This document shows positions 33,424 through 41,602 of a stretch of DNA of 64,000 bases, one piece after another. A model generated the notes under the pieces. That model had not been told where the DNA came from and did no database searches. It saw only the letters and a list, made by a program, of their open reading frames with translations. Origin of the DNA: Cupriavidus malaysiensis (GTDB lineage Bacteria; Pseudomonadota; Gammaproteobacteria; Burkholderiales; Burkholderiaceae); the NCBI RefSeq assembly GCF_001854325.1, contig NZ_CP017755.1:3324587-3388586 (forward strand), in the 5' to 3' direction. The number at the start of each line of letters is the position of its first letter. The stretch's first letter is position 1. The translations under genes and the position numbers were made by a program.

Positions 33424-33480
33424 GTCGGTGCGTCCACGGCGTCCATCGCGTCTGTGGCGTCCACCGCGTCCATGGCGCGA
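33424..33480. repeat. 9-base-period repeat encoding Asp-Ala-x
   Basis: Units of the form GCGTCCA plus two variable bases recur about six times. On the minus strand they encode Asp-Ala followed by Val, Met or Thr. Confidence 0.6.
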
Positions 33481-33595
33481 TGTGGCATCGTATATTCGCT
33501 CCCCCTGCCATACAGGCCATCGAGGAGTTCACGGCTCTTCTCGACCAGTCGCGCCGTCTCGACAATGACTTCGGCGGCCCTTGCCTGAGCCGCGG

Positions 33596-33652
33596 ATGTT
33601 GCGGATGTTGCGGATGTTGCGGATGTTGCCGATGTTGCCGATGTTGACGATC
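33596..33652. repeat. 9-base tandem repeat (TTGCGGATG)
   Basis: About six units, four as TTGCGGATG and two or more as TTGCCGATG, ending in TTGACGATC. The repeat lies exactly where the two coding-like frames of the tentative split gene exchange. Confidence 0.75.
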
Positions 33653-33825
33653 GGCGCCGCCGTTTCGATTGACGCGCGGGCCAAACCTTTACAAAAGGCA
33701 TTCTCGACGCCCTCCAGTATCTGGTAATCCCCGGTCTTGCTTGTGCATTGCACCACGAGAGTATAGATGCATGCGTGCATCACGGCATGAGCTTTTTGTG
33801 GGGGTACAGATGCGATCTTCGACAT

Positions 33826-34222
33826 GCTCGTCGTTGCGATCACGCCTGCAAGCCAGGGACTTCCGCAAAATCGGATGGTGCTTAGGACACTCGGCAGCCG
33901 GATCTGCTGGGGCCACCGGGTTCGCCGGATCCGGCCCGGCACATGCAATCACGCTGCGGAGCACAAAGCGACGGCAGGCCACGCGGGACGACGGCATGCC
34001 CCCGCCTCCCGCTGTACCAGGTACCGGAGAAACCACCACACCCGGCTCCGTGCCGGGCAGCGATGACGGCGCATGCGACGAGGCCTCAAGTTCCGCCGCT
34101 CGGTGCCGTAGGTTCAATGTGACGCCGCCTCCTGTTCTCATCTGTACGCACGGGGGGTGCAGGGCACACCGCCCCTGTCACGACGTCATCCCATCCGGAC
34201 TCCAACCTCCGCAAGATCCAAG
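33826..34222. other. Gap upstream of the chemoreceptor gene
   Basis: About 400 bases between the tentative split gene and the chemoreceptor. No convincing frame, terminator or promoter was seen. Confidence 0.5.
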
Positions 34223-36028
34223 ATGTCCTCCCTGCGTATCCGTATCGTCCTCATCACCTCGGCCACCGTGGTCGGCGCGCTGGCCTTGTGCGGCGCCGCC
34301 ACCTATTCGATCGTACGAAGCAGCACCCTGGAAAGCATCGACGAAAACCTGACCGCCATCGCCGGCAGCAACACGCTGGCCATCGACAAATGGGTCGCCG
34401 CCAAGGCGCTGGCGGTCAAGACCACCGCCGACGAAGTCGAGCATGGCGACCCGCGCGGCCTGGTCAAGCACATGGGCAACGCCAACGGCTTCCCGATCAC
34501 GACCATCGGCTGGACCGACAAGACCTTCCTGTCCACCAGCACCACCACGCCCAAGGACTACGACCCGACGGTCCGGCCCTGGTACAAGTCGGCCATCGCC
34601 GCCGGCAAGCTCGCCGTCACCAAGCCCTACGGCGACGTGTCGACCGGCGTTCCCTACGTGTCCTTCGCCGCCCCCTTGCTCCGCAACGGCGAGGCGACCG
34701 GCGCGCTGAGCGGGGCCGTGCCGCTGGAAGACGTGCGGCAGGTGGTGGCCGCCGTGCACCCGACGCCGTCCAGCCTGGCATTCGTGGTCGCGCGCGACGG
34801 CCAGGTGATCGCGCACCCCGACGCCAAGCTGATACTGAAGCCGGCCACCGAGGTGGCAGCCGCGCTCACGCCGGAGCTGCTGGCCACGCTGGCAGGCGCC
34901 AGCACGCCCCAGGAGGTCGAGCTGGCCGGCGCGCCCAAGCTGCTCAAGGCCAAGGCCGTGAGCGGCACCGACTGGTACCTGGTGATCGCGCTCGACAAGG
35001 CCGAGGCCACCGCGGGCCTCGGCCACGTGGTGCGCATGCTGTGCGCGGCCGTGGTCCTGCTCACGCTGGCCGCCGCGGGCATCGCCGCCTTCTTCACCGC
35101 GCACGCGTTCGGCCGCCTGTCCCGGGTACGCGATGCGATGGACACCATCGGTTCCGGCGCCGGCGACCTGACCCACCGGCTCCCGGTCGATGGCAATGAC
35201 GAAGTGGCGCAGATTTCCGCCTCCTTCAACAGCTTCGTGGAGAAAATCGGCGAGGTGCTGCTCAAGGTGCGCATGGCCGTCGACAGCATGGCATCGGCCA
35301 CCGCGGAAATCGAAAGCGGGAACCGCGACCTGTCCAGCCGCACGGAGACCTCCGCCGGCAGCCTCGAGGAAACCTCGGCGGCGCTGACCCAGCTGGCGGC
35401 AAGCGTGAAGAACTCCGCCGACTACGCCCAGCAGGCCACGCGCCTGGCCGGCGAAGCCAGCGAAACGGCCGACCGCGGCGGCGCGGTGGTGTCGAGCGTG
35501 GTCAGCACCATGGACGAGATCGCCAAGGCGTCGACGCAGATCGCCGAGATCATCGGCGTGATCGACAGCATCGCCTTCCAGACCAACATCCTCGCGCTCA
35601 ACGCCGCGGTCGAGGCCGCACGCGCCGGCGAGAACGGCCGCGGCTTCGCCGTGGTCGCCGGCGAGGTACGCACCCTGGCCCAGCGCAGCGCCACCGCCGC
35701 GCGCGAGATCAAGGCACTGATCCAGGCAGCCGAGGCCAGCGTCAACAACGGCGCCGAACGCGTGCAGGCGGCCGGCAGCGCAATGGGCGACATCGTCGCC
35801 GACATCCAGCGCGTCACCCGCATCATCGGCGACATCGACGCAGCCATGCGCGAGCAGAACACCGGCATCCGCGAGATCGACCGCAGCGTCGCCGAGCTGG
35901 ACCAGGCCACGCAGCAGAACGCCGCCCTGGTGGAGCAATCGACGGCCGCCTCGGCGATGCTCAATGAACAGGCGCAAGCCCTGGCCGGCACCGTCGGCCT
36001 GTTCAAGCTGCGCGGCATGGCTGGCTGA
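34223..36028 (+). CDS. Methyl-accepting chemotaxis protein with Cache sensor
   Basis: A 601-residue receptor. First membrane helix about 7-30 ([20 protein letters not shown]). Periplasmic double-Cache domain about 35-275, with the small-ligand signature [20 protein letters not shown]. Second helix about 276-300 ([20 protein letters not shown]). HAMP about 300-350. Cytoplasmic signalling domain with the hairpin tip [20 protein letters not shown] followed by [20 protein letters not shown]. It should sense an amino or organic acid outside and control CheA. It lacks a C-terminal CheR-tethering pentapeptide. ATG 34223 has only a weak binding site; an upstream ATG adds 22 residues with no membrane logic. 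Confidence 0.92.
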   Translation: MSSLRIRIVLITSATVVGALALCGAATYSIVRSSTLESIDENLTAIAGSNTLAIDKWVAAKALAVKTTADEVEHGDPRGLVKHMGNANGFPITTIGWTDKTFLSTSTTTPKDYDPTVRPWYKSAIAAGKLAVTKPYGDVSTGVPYVSFAAPLLRNGEATGALSGAVPLEDVRQVVAAVHPTPSSLAFVVARDGQVIAHPDAKLILKPATEVAAALTPELLATLAGASTPQEVELAGAPKLLKAKAVSGTDWYLVIALDKAEATAGLGHVVRMLCAAVVLLTLAAAGIAAFFTAHAFGRLSRVRDAMDTIGSGAGDLTHRLPVDGNDEVAQISASFNSFVEKIGEVLLKVRMAVDSMASATAEIESGNRDLSSRTETSAGSLEETSAALTQLAASVKNSADYAQQATRLAGEASETADRGGAVVSSVVSTMDEIAKASTQIAEIIGVIDSIAFQTNILALNAAVEAARAGENGRGFAVVAGEVRTLAQRSATAAREIKALIQAAEASVNNGAERVQAAGSAMGDIVADIQRVTRIIGDIDAAMREQNTGIREIDRSVAELDQATQQNAALVEQSTAASAMLNEQAQALAGTVGLFKLRGMAG

Positions 36029-36127
36029 GGCGCGCCGACTGCACTGGCGGCGACGGTCCCTCGCTGCCGCCTGGCACAGCGACCGCCCGCAATCGGGCTC
36101 CGGACGGCCGCGTCAGAACAGCTGGTG

Positions 36128-36904
36128 TCAGTGCGCCAGCGTCAGCGCAACCTTGGCGTCTCCCAAGCGCGCTTCGTAGTAACCGCCCTGGGTCACGTCG
36201 ACCGGCACGGTCAGCGTGCCGGTGGTCACGACGGAACCCTCGGCGATGTGCAGGCGCTGCTTGCCGAGCCGGTCCCAGAGGAAGGCGAGCGACAAGAACG
36301 GATTCGTCCTGTCGTCGCCGGCCAGCGAAGCCGCGATGCGGTCGCCCTCGCGCCAGAGCCCGGCCTCCCCGTCAAAGGACGAGCCGGCGGTGAATCCGAG
36401 CCGGTCGCCCCGGACCAGGGCGTGGAAGCCGACGTTGTCGCCGACGAAGCTCGGCTGCCCCACGGCCTTGCGGTCCAGGTAGCGGCTGCAGACCACCTCC
36501 ACGGCCAGGGAAGCCTCCGCGAGCATCGAAGCGGCGTCGAAGGCCTCGTCCGCCGGCGACACCTCCCGTGAAAAGCGCAAGGACACTTCAACCTCCAGCG
36601 TGGCGCCCCGGCCGGCAGGCAGTCGCACGGGCGCGCCGGAAGCGAAGACGCGCGAAGGGATCAGCACCCCGGTGGCCGGCGGGTTGGGCAAGGCCCCACG
36701 CAGGCCACGGGGCGAAGCGCCGGCCAGTTTCCAGCCGGCCGTGCCTTCGCCGAGCTGCTCGACGAATCCAGCCTGTACCGCGTAGCCCTCCTCCAGCGTC
36801 GCCGGGCGCTCCTCCTCGGGCAACGCCTCGATCGACGTGCCCGCGCGCAATGCGGAAGCCAGCCGCAGGGCTGCGCGGCGGGGGTCGAAGCTCGTGTCTT
36901 TCAT
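36128..36904 (-). CDS. 2-keto-4-pentenoate hydratase/fumarylacetoacetase-fold family enzyme
   Basis: A 258-residue protein. Features of the MhpD-like group: EEGYAVQAGFVEQLGEGTAG, then GWKLAGAS, EVEVSLRFSRE, VGDNVGFHALVRGDRLG and the closing DVTQGGYYEARLGDAKVALT. Such enzymes hydrate 2-hydroxypenta-2,4-dienoates in aromatic meta-cleavage or decarboxylate oxalocrotonate, using a divalent metal. No other aromatic-pathway gene is nearby, so the substrate is unclear. ATG 36904 has no strong binding site; an in-frame ATG at 36952 (MAKAIKDPNFS) is an alternative. The frame continues still further upstream into an SDR remnant. Confidence 0.8.
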   Translation of the reverse strand: MKDTSFDPRRAALRLASALRAGTSIEALPEEERPATLEEGYAVQAGFVEQLGEGTAGWKLAGASPRGLRGALPNPPATGVLIPSRVFASGAPVRLPAGRGATLEVEVSLRFSREVSPADEAFDAASMLAEASLAVEVVCSRYLDRKAVGQPSFVGDNVGFHALVRGDRLGFTAGSSFDGEAGLWREGDRIAASLAGDDRTNPFLSLAFLWDRLGKQRLHIAEGSVVTTGTLTVPVDVTQGGYYEARLGDAKVALTLAH

Positions 36905-37098
36905 ATGCTGTCTGTCCAGGCTGAAGTTCGGGTCCTTGATCGCCTTTGCCATGCGGGCAGTGTCTTTCCGCCCGGCATCGGCAAATGCCCCGGGGTGTTC
37001 CGCCGGGCGGATCCGCGCCGGGATCCGCCAGCCTTCCGGGGCACGTGAAGATCGTGCGGGCCCAACGATACCAAACCCTCGCGTGAGCGCAAAGCCGG

Positions 37099-37261
37099 TC
37101 GATGCCTCGCTCCTTGCGGGCAGCGCCACGCGCCAGCCCATGCGCCCGAATGCGCGCGCCGTGGCCCGACCTGTGCCTGCCGACGAACCGGTGATCACCA
37201 CGCATCCCCGGGACCGCCGTCCGGCAACGGACGCATACGCGGCACGCAGTGCCGCCGCCAT
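37099..37261 (-). pseudogene. Remnant of a short-chain dehydrogenase N-terminus
   Basis: From ATG 37261 the frame reads MAAALRAAYASVAGRR, then CVVITGSSAGTGRATARAFG, then MGWRVALPARSEA. The TGSSAGTG glycine motif and following strand are those of an SDR coenzyme site, but after about 55 residues similarity stops and no catalytic motifs follow. The frame remains open into the hydratase gene, so a fused translation is possible in principle. A decayed SDR gene is the simpler reading. Confidence 0.6.
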
Positions 37262-37470
37262 GGCATGACCGGGACCTGGACATCCACCATCGCGATGGGT
37301 CCGATCCGTCGGCCCGAGCCGCACCCGGCAGGGTCCAGAAAGACCCCCCTTCCTGCCTGGAAAAAAAGGGGGTTGAAAACAGACAGTGGCACGCCGGAAG
37401 GCTGTGTAGAGGTCGTTCAAGAGGTCGTTCGCGCCTGGCATGCGGCGGAATGCGTGTACGAATAGGGGCC

Positions 37471-37854
37471 TCAGTGGCTTGGCCTTCCTCTCAGGCTCCG
37501 CTCGGGCTCCGCCTCTATCAAGGCGCGGACACGCGCCCAGCGCGGAAACTGTTCGTCGTATTCCTGAATGGATATATCCGCGAGATGAGAGCAGGCCTCA
37601 TCCGGCAAAGCGATGCTGCACGTCTCGCGCCAAAGGACAATCCCCGCCATACGCACCACCCGCATGCGCATCTCCCGCGGAACGGGGAACTGTGAAATAT
37701 ACGCAGGCAGCCGCTCCATGTAGACACAACGACGCAACTCGACGTGCAGCAGCCCGCGGCCCGAGCGCCGGATCAACGTCACGCGTCCAACCTTCGCGCC
37801 CACGTAGATGGCACGAAGCATGAGCACCAGGACGATAACCGTTGCGACCAGCAT
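37471..37854 (-). CDS. Unrecognised protein with N-terminal membrane helix
   Basis: A 127-residue protein. ATG 37854 lies four bases after GGAGG; a GTG twelve bases upstream is a weaker option. Residues 1-16 (MLVATVIVLVLMLRAI) are a membrane anchor. The rest is soluble and unusually rich in Arg, Cys and Met for this window (GKVGRVTLIRR, CVYMERLPAYISQFPVPREM, LWRETCSIALPDEACSHLAD). I do not recognise a family. Codon use is less GC-biased than its neighbours. It lies downstream of the phasin gene on the same strand, 98 bases away. Moderately confident it is real. Confidence 0.6.
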   Translation of the reverse strand: MLVATVIVLVLMLRAIYVGAKVGRVTLIRRSGRGLLHVELRRCVYMERLPAYISQFPVPREMRMRVVRMAGIVLWRETCSIALPDEACSHLADISIQEYDEQFPRWARVRALIEAEPERSLRGRPSH

Positions 37855-37952
37855 CCCGCCTCCCACTGGAGCCAGGCCTCCGCATTGCCAATCGGCGCCC
37901 TCGCCCGGAAACCGAGGACTGCGCGATCCATTGCGGGCCCGGCCCCGAGGGA

Positions 37953-38522
37953 TCAGCGCCTTGCCTCCGTACGCGCTGACTCCGCATTGATCTTGCGCGC
38001 GGCGCTCGAGGCAGCCGTGGCTGCGTCGATCACCTGATGTTCGGCCAGCTCGATGGCGTACCTGGTCGCCTGCTGCATGGAATCATAGAAGGCAGCAGTG
38101 GAAGCCAAGGTCGATTGCCAGGCGCTCCATGTGCCGTCGGTGCGAATCGGCGCACCTTGTGCCTTGTCAAAGGCCTGCTGCATATTGCGCAGACTTGAAT
38201 CGAAATGGGCTTGCGCGACCTTCTGGTACTCGGCACGTGCACCGGCAGCAATCTCGCACAGGCGCAGCGCGCAGCTTCGCATGCTTTCCGTTGCCGGCTC
38301 GACCAGGCTCATCTGCAGCGCTACGAGTTCTGGCACGTCCTTGACCGTGGCAGCCTTGAGCACATGCTTCTGGCTTGCCGCCAGGCTCTCGCTGAGCATC
38401 TGCATGCCTAGTGCCGTCAGTTGCTCGCAGGCATTCAGGGTCTTTGTGGTCAGTCCGACGACGATATCGAAGCTGGCGGCTTGCACGGCCTTCAGCGATT
38501 CCAGATCTGATGCTTGCATCAT
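37953..38522 (-). CDS. Phasin family protein
   Basis: A 189-residue amphipathic helical protein. Two adjacent ATGs (38522 and 38519) follow GGAG; 38519 has the better spacing. The phasin pattern is seen in DLESLKAVQAASFDIVVGLT, EQLTALGMQMLSESLAASQK, and SSLRNMQQAFDKAQGA, with a C-terminal helix TRYAIELAEHQVIDAATAA. Phasins coat polyhydroxyalkanoate granules and affect their size and number; many Burkholderiales keep several. No PHA synthase gene lies nearby. Length is normal for the PhaP group. Confidence 0.85.
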   Translation of the reverse strand: MMQASDLESLKAVQAASFDIVVGLTTKTLNACEQLTALGMQMLSESLAASQKHVLKAATVKDVPELVALQMSLVEPATESMRSCALRLCEIAAGARAEYQKVAQAHFDSSLRNMQQAFDKAQGAPIRTDGTWSAWQSTLASTAAFYDSMQQATRYAIELAEHQVIDAATAASSAARKINAESARTEARR

Positions 38523-38639
38523 GCGCTCCTGTGGGTGCTCCCGAGGCGCTTTCGTGCCGGGAAGCGTGGGGTCTTCGGTATTCCCGGGGCTGCCTTGGCT
38601 TTGGCGGGACCTGCGCATCGCGCCAGGCCCGGCAGATCC

Positions 38640-38957
38640 CTAGCCGCCGTCCGCCTTCGCCTTCGCCTCCGCCTCCGCCTCTGGCAGCGGTGCCAGCGCT
38701 TGCCCGCTTGGCCAAACCGGCTCGACTATCGCCGTCATGGGCAAGCGCGAGTGGCTCAGCAGCGCTGCGACGCGCATCAGTCGATGCTCGCACATGTCGA
38801 CCACATCGATGCTCAAGCTTTCTGTCCCGCGCTCGGCATCCACATGGGCCGAAACACCGCCAATCTTGTCGTTGTACGGCGCCAAGCCTTGCCAGATGGC
38901 GACGACGTGCAGGACACCACTTGTCGATTGCACGGTCAATCGTTGCTTGGCGTTCAT
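38640..38957 (-). CDS. Unrecognised 105-aa protein
   Basis: ATG 38957 starts MNAKQRLTVQSTSGVLHVVA. The body alternates strands and short helices (AHVDAERGTESLSIDVVDMC, HRLMRVAALLSHSRLPMTAI) and the C-terminus is a charged repeat AEAEAKAKADGG encoded by 6-base tandem units at 38648-38680. No signal peptide or membrane segment. The ribosome binding site is weak. It is read in the same direction as the phasin gene, 117 bases upstream of it. Plausible but not assignable. Confidence 0.55.
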   Translation of the reverse strand: MNAKQRLTVQSTSGVLHVVAIWQGLAPYNDKIGGVSAHVDAERGTESLSIDVVDMCEHRLMRVAALLSHSRLPMTAIVEPVWPSGQALAPLPEAEAEAKAKADGG

Positions 38958-39395
38958 GAGGGCCCCGCTTCCATGGAAAGAACCAGCCTAATGAACCTGC
39001 CGGAAAAGACAAAGCAGAACCGCCTGTCCTCAATCAGACCCTTGCGGACATGCTTAAGCCGCCAATGGCCGCCATTGAGCGCCATTGGCCGCCATTGATC
39101 CGTCGCTCATCGATTTGCGGGCCATGCGACAACGCGCGCATGGCCGCGCGGCCGGCGCGAGCTGAGCCGAAGCACGAGAGTGTGGCGAGCGATCCTTCTT
39201 CTTCGGCGGATCGGCCAGCGCATCCATGTCAACGACCGCGGGACGTTGGTGCCATTGGCGCGTTCGGGCATCGGGGATGCCATACCGCAAGTCTCCCATG
39301 TACTACTATGCCCTATGCCCTCGTCCTGATGGCGTCCATCCGGACGGCCCGCCCTCCCCGGCAACCCGCGCTGAATCCTTTCGCGAAGAGGGACC
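38958..39395. other. Divergent gap with a 9-bp inverted repeat
   Basis: 438 bases between the leftward 105-aa gene and the rightward phosphatase gene. The inverted repeat at 39061-39089 is the only clear structure. Confidence 0.5.
39061..39089. repeat. Perfect 9-bp inverted repeat, possible operator
   Basis: GCCAATGGC, an 11-base spacer and GCCATTGGC. The flanks also repeat GGCCGCCATTGA directly. The position upstream of the leftward gene would suit a regulator site. Confidence 0.55.
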
Positions 39396-39938
39396 ATGTC
39401 ACTGCAGAAAGTCATGCTCATCCGCCATGCGGAAAAGCCCTCTCCCGATGACGGCGGGGTGGACGAAGCGGGCAAGCCCGATTCAGAGAGCCTGAGCCCG
39501 CGCGGCTGGCAGCGCGCAGGTGCGCTGGTCCGGTTCTTTTATCGCGATCCATGTCCGGCAGCCGCAGAGATCGTCACACCGGATGTCATCTTCGCGGCAG
39601 GCGTGGGTTCCGGTAGCCAGAGCAGGCGATCGATGCAGACGGTCAGTCCTCTTTCCGCCCTGCTGCACATGGAACGTTCGACGCCATTGGTCACCCAGCA
39701 CCTGAAGGACGACGTGGACGGACTGGTCGCCGACGTCAAGCATCGGGACGGCGCCGTGCTCATCGCGTGGGAGCATAAACTCCTCGCGCAGATCGTGAAT
39801 CAGTTGTCCGACCAACAGCTATCGCCTGCCCCCTGGCCGGACGACAGGTTCGACATGGTCTGGATTCTCGTGCGCGCAGGCAAGGCGTGGAACTGGCGCC
39901 AGGTCCCACAGCGCCTGCTTGCCGGGGATTCGTCGTGA
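39396..39938 (+). CDS. Histidine phosphatase superfamily protein
   Basis: A 180-residue protein with AGAGGG before ATG 39396. The catalytic motif is KVMLIRHAEKP (RHxxR/K type, as RHAEKP), then LSPRGWQRAGALVRFFY, and the second catalytic His in VLIAWEHKLLAQIV. SixA/phosphoglycerate-mutase-like phosphatases remove phosphate through a phospho-His. The insert GVGSGSQSRRSMQTVSPLSA holds further active-site Arg. Substrate unknown; small members of this type act on phosphohistidine or small phosphoesters. Cytoplasmic, no signal peptide. Confidence 0.8.
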   Translation: MSLQKVMLIRHAEKPSPDDGGVDEAGKPDSESLSPRGWQRAGALVRFFYRDPCPAAAEIVTPDVIFAAGVGSGSQSRRSMQTVSPLSALLHMERSTPLVTQHLKDDVDGLVADVKHRDGAVLIAWEHKLLAQIVNQLSDQQLSPAPWPDDRFDMVWILVRAGKAWNWRQVPQRLLAGDSS

Positions 39939-40322
39939 CGCGCGCGGCCCATCCACCGGATATCTGCCACGGATTCGATCCAGGCACCACGCCGGGTTCC
40001 AAGTCGACCTTGCCTTCCGCATACCGCCATCAAGCGGCGTCGTAATGCGCGCTACGCCAGCGGTGCGCGGGAGGGACCGGCGCGCGTAGCCTTTGCCCGC
40101 GCGCTTTCAGGTAGGCGGACGTCAACCGCAGGACGCCGCACATGGCGTAGGCGGCTTCCGGCCGCGAACCCACGCCCCGGTTCGGCCTGAGACTGCCGCC
40201 GGACGGGCTGCAGGCGAGCAAGCTGGCACACCGCCACCGCAGCACGGGGTGCCCCCTCAATCGGTTGAGCAGCGAGGTCATTGGCCAGGTCTCGTCAGCG
40301 ACGACGGAATGGTATGCCCGAA

Positions 40323-40350
40323 GCCCTCCCTTCCATGCGGAAGGGAGGGC
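40323..40350. repeat. Perfect 12-bp inverted repeat with 4-base loop
   Basis: GCCCTCCCTTCC, loop ATGC, GGAAGGGAGGGC. There is no T tract on either side, so a standard intrinsic terminator is unlikely. Confidence 0.75.
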
Positions 40351-40760
40351 GCAAGCACCAGTGGTCCCCCCGCAGCGAGTCTAGAGAGCGTCCGTGTCCA
40401 AAGCCAGACCGGGAGGGTGTACGAAATGCGAGCCAGCTGGACGGAGCGCTGGCTGGCTTCTATCCGTCCACAATCCGGCTGATGAGCCATGGCGGCGTCT
40501 GGTTGAGGCGCCCAGGCGCGTCGTCGCGCTGGTGACGCCAGGCGTGAGCCGCCAATTTGCCGTGAAGCGCGACAGCGGGGGGCGATGACCCAGCGTGATG
40601 CCATGGCCGGATCGCCGGGACAGCGCTCGCGCCCGCACCGTGAAATTTTCACGAGCCAGCGCAGGTAAATTTTCCGCGGGGAGCACAACGCTCTTTCGTC
40701 TCCGAGACCATGTCGCCAGCATCCTCCTGGCCTGCGTTGCCCTCGCCGTCTGCCCCGCAC

Positions 40761-40776
40761 TGGTACGCGATATGCA
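40761..40776 (+). promoter_or_regulatory. Candidate sigma-54 promoter for the gene at 40821
   Basis: It reads TGGTAC, five bases, ATGCA: 8 of 10 matches, spacing 12. The start codon is 45 bases downstream. Confidence 0.5.
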
Positions 40777-40820
40777 ACCAGTCCTGGACCCGTGGCCCTC
40801 TTTCCCAGGGAGAATTGGAC

Positions 40821-41168
40821 ATGCAACGCAAACTCGCTCTCACGGCCGTACTCGCTTTGGGTCTCGGCACCGTCGCGGCCAGTGCGGCCGCCCACGATCC
40901 GGCACCGGCGACCCCACCTGCCGATGCATCTGCCTACAGCGATCAGCGGATCAGCGACCAGGACGCCCGGCACAGCGGCGACGACGGCACCGTGGCACGC
41001 CGGGCGGACGATGACAAGTCGAGGTCGACGGACCGGCTGCACCGGAGAACCCACAGAATGGCGCCACCCCGCGGCGAACGTGATACGGATACCGGCAGCG
41101 GCAGCGGCAGCGGAGACAGCAGCGGCAGCACCACACGCCCTGGCGGCGGCGGCGCGCCGGGACGTTGA
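40821..41168 (+). CDS. Putative exported low-complexity protein
   Basis: A 115-residue protein with AGGGAGA before ATG 40821. The signal peptide is about 1-24 (LALTAVLALGLGTVAASAAA, then H). The mature chain is hydrophilic and disordered: Asp/Ser/Arg-rich (DQRISDQDARHSGDDGTVA) and ending in a Gly/Ser repeat (DTGSGSGSGDSSGS). It resembles in style the exported protein at 3582 and has the same kind of upstream -24/-12 element. No domain recognised; probably periplasmic. Confidence 0.65.
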   Translation: MQRKLALTAVLALGLGTVAASAAAHDPAPATPPADASAYSDQRISDQDARHSGDDGTVARRADDDKSRSTDRLHRRTHRMAPPRGERDTDTGSGSGSGDSSGSTTRPGGGGAPGR

Positions 41169-41602
41169 AGTCGCGCGGGACGGGATGGACGGCGCATCGG
41201 CGCGGGCCGCGCCGACGCGCTGCGGGTTCAGCGCAGCGGACAGCGTCATGCTGCCGTGGCGCATCGGGCCCGGCATCACTATCCCTATGACGTGGGCACG
41301 CCGGCTCTTACATATTTTTACAGCAGGTGCTTACCCGCTTGACTAGCCTTAGGGGTACTCGCGAGGTACTCGCGCTGACCTGGCCATCCCGCTCTGATCA
41401 GCGCGAAACCGACGGGCCGGACGGCCGATTCTCTCAGGTTGCGCCGATGCAGCGATTCGCCATCGGTACGCACATTGCGACATAAGCGAAACGGGGACAT
41501 GTGGGCCGGGTTGTGTGGTGGTGCCCTGGCGCCCTGGCGTCATTGCGACCATGCAGCCTGGCGGGCTTTTGTATTGTCATGCGCTGTTCGCTGGAGAACG
41601 CC
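41169..41602. other. Gap upstream of the HlyD-like gene
   Basis: 434 bases without a convincing gene. A short AT-rich patch lies at 41308-41322, and a direct repeat GGTACTCGCG occurs twice at about 41354-41377. Confidence 0.5.

Larger units (their letters stand above)
33369..33825 (-). pseudogene. Frameshifted gene split across a 9-base tandem repeat (tentative)
   Basis: Two coding-like halves lie in different minus-strand frames. The first begins MSKIASVPPQKAHAVMHACI at 33825 and runs through YQILEGVENAFCKGLARASI to a 9-base repeat, after which its frame becomes arginine-rich and ends at 33529. The second frame runs through the same repeat and continues AAQARAAEVIVETARLVEKS, then RELLDGLYGRGSEY and a repeated Asp-Ala tail to the stop at 33369. 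Joined, they would make a helical protein of about 150 residues. Neither half matches a family I know. Because 9-base units cannot change frame, the shift must come from a separate indel or a sequence error. Confidence 0.4.
39939..40820. other. Long gene-poor region
   Basis: 882 bases with several open frames on both strands, none with convincing composition, binding site or family resemblance. It holds a perfect 12-bp inverted repeat (40323-40350) and, at its end, a candidate sigma-54 promoter (40761-40776). Confidence 0.5.

Noticed and set aside
33596..33652. Possible CRISPR-like repeat
   Set aside because: Units are nine bases and contiguous, without spacers.
34178..35977. 599-codon minus-strand frame opposite the chemoreceptor
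   Set aside because: Same composition bias, no domain; shadow.
37340..37380. Hairpin of C and G runs as a terminator
   Set aside because: The loop is about 14 bases and no proper T tract follows on either strand.
40030..40281. 83-codon minus-strand frame in the gap after the histidine phosphatase
   Set aside because: No binding site, no family resemblance, Arg-rich composition typical of spurious frames.
40278..41279. 333-codon minus-strand frame in the gene-poor region
   Set aside because: Arg/Ala-rich, overlaps the exported protein gene at 40821 antisense; no support.
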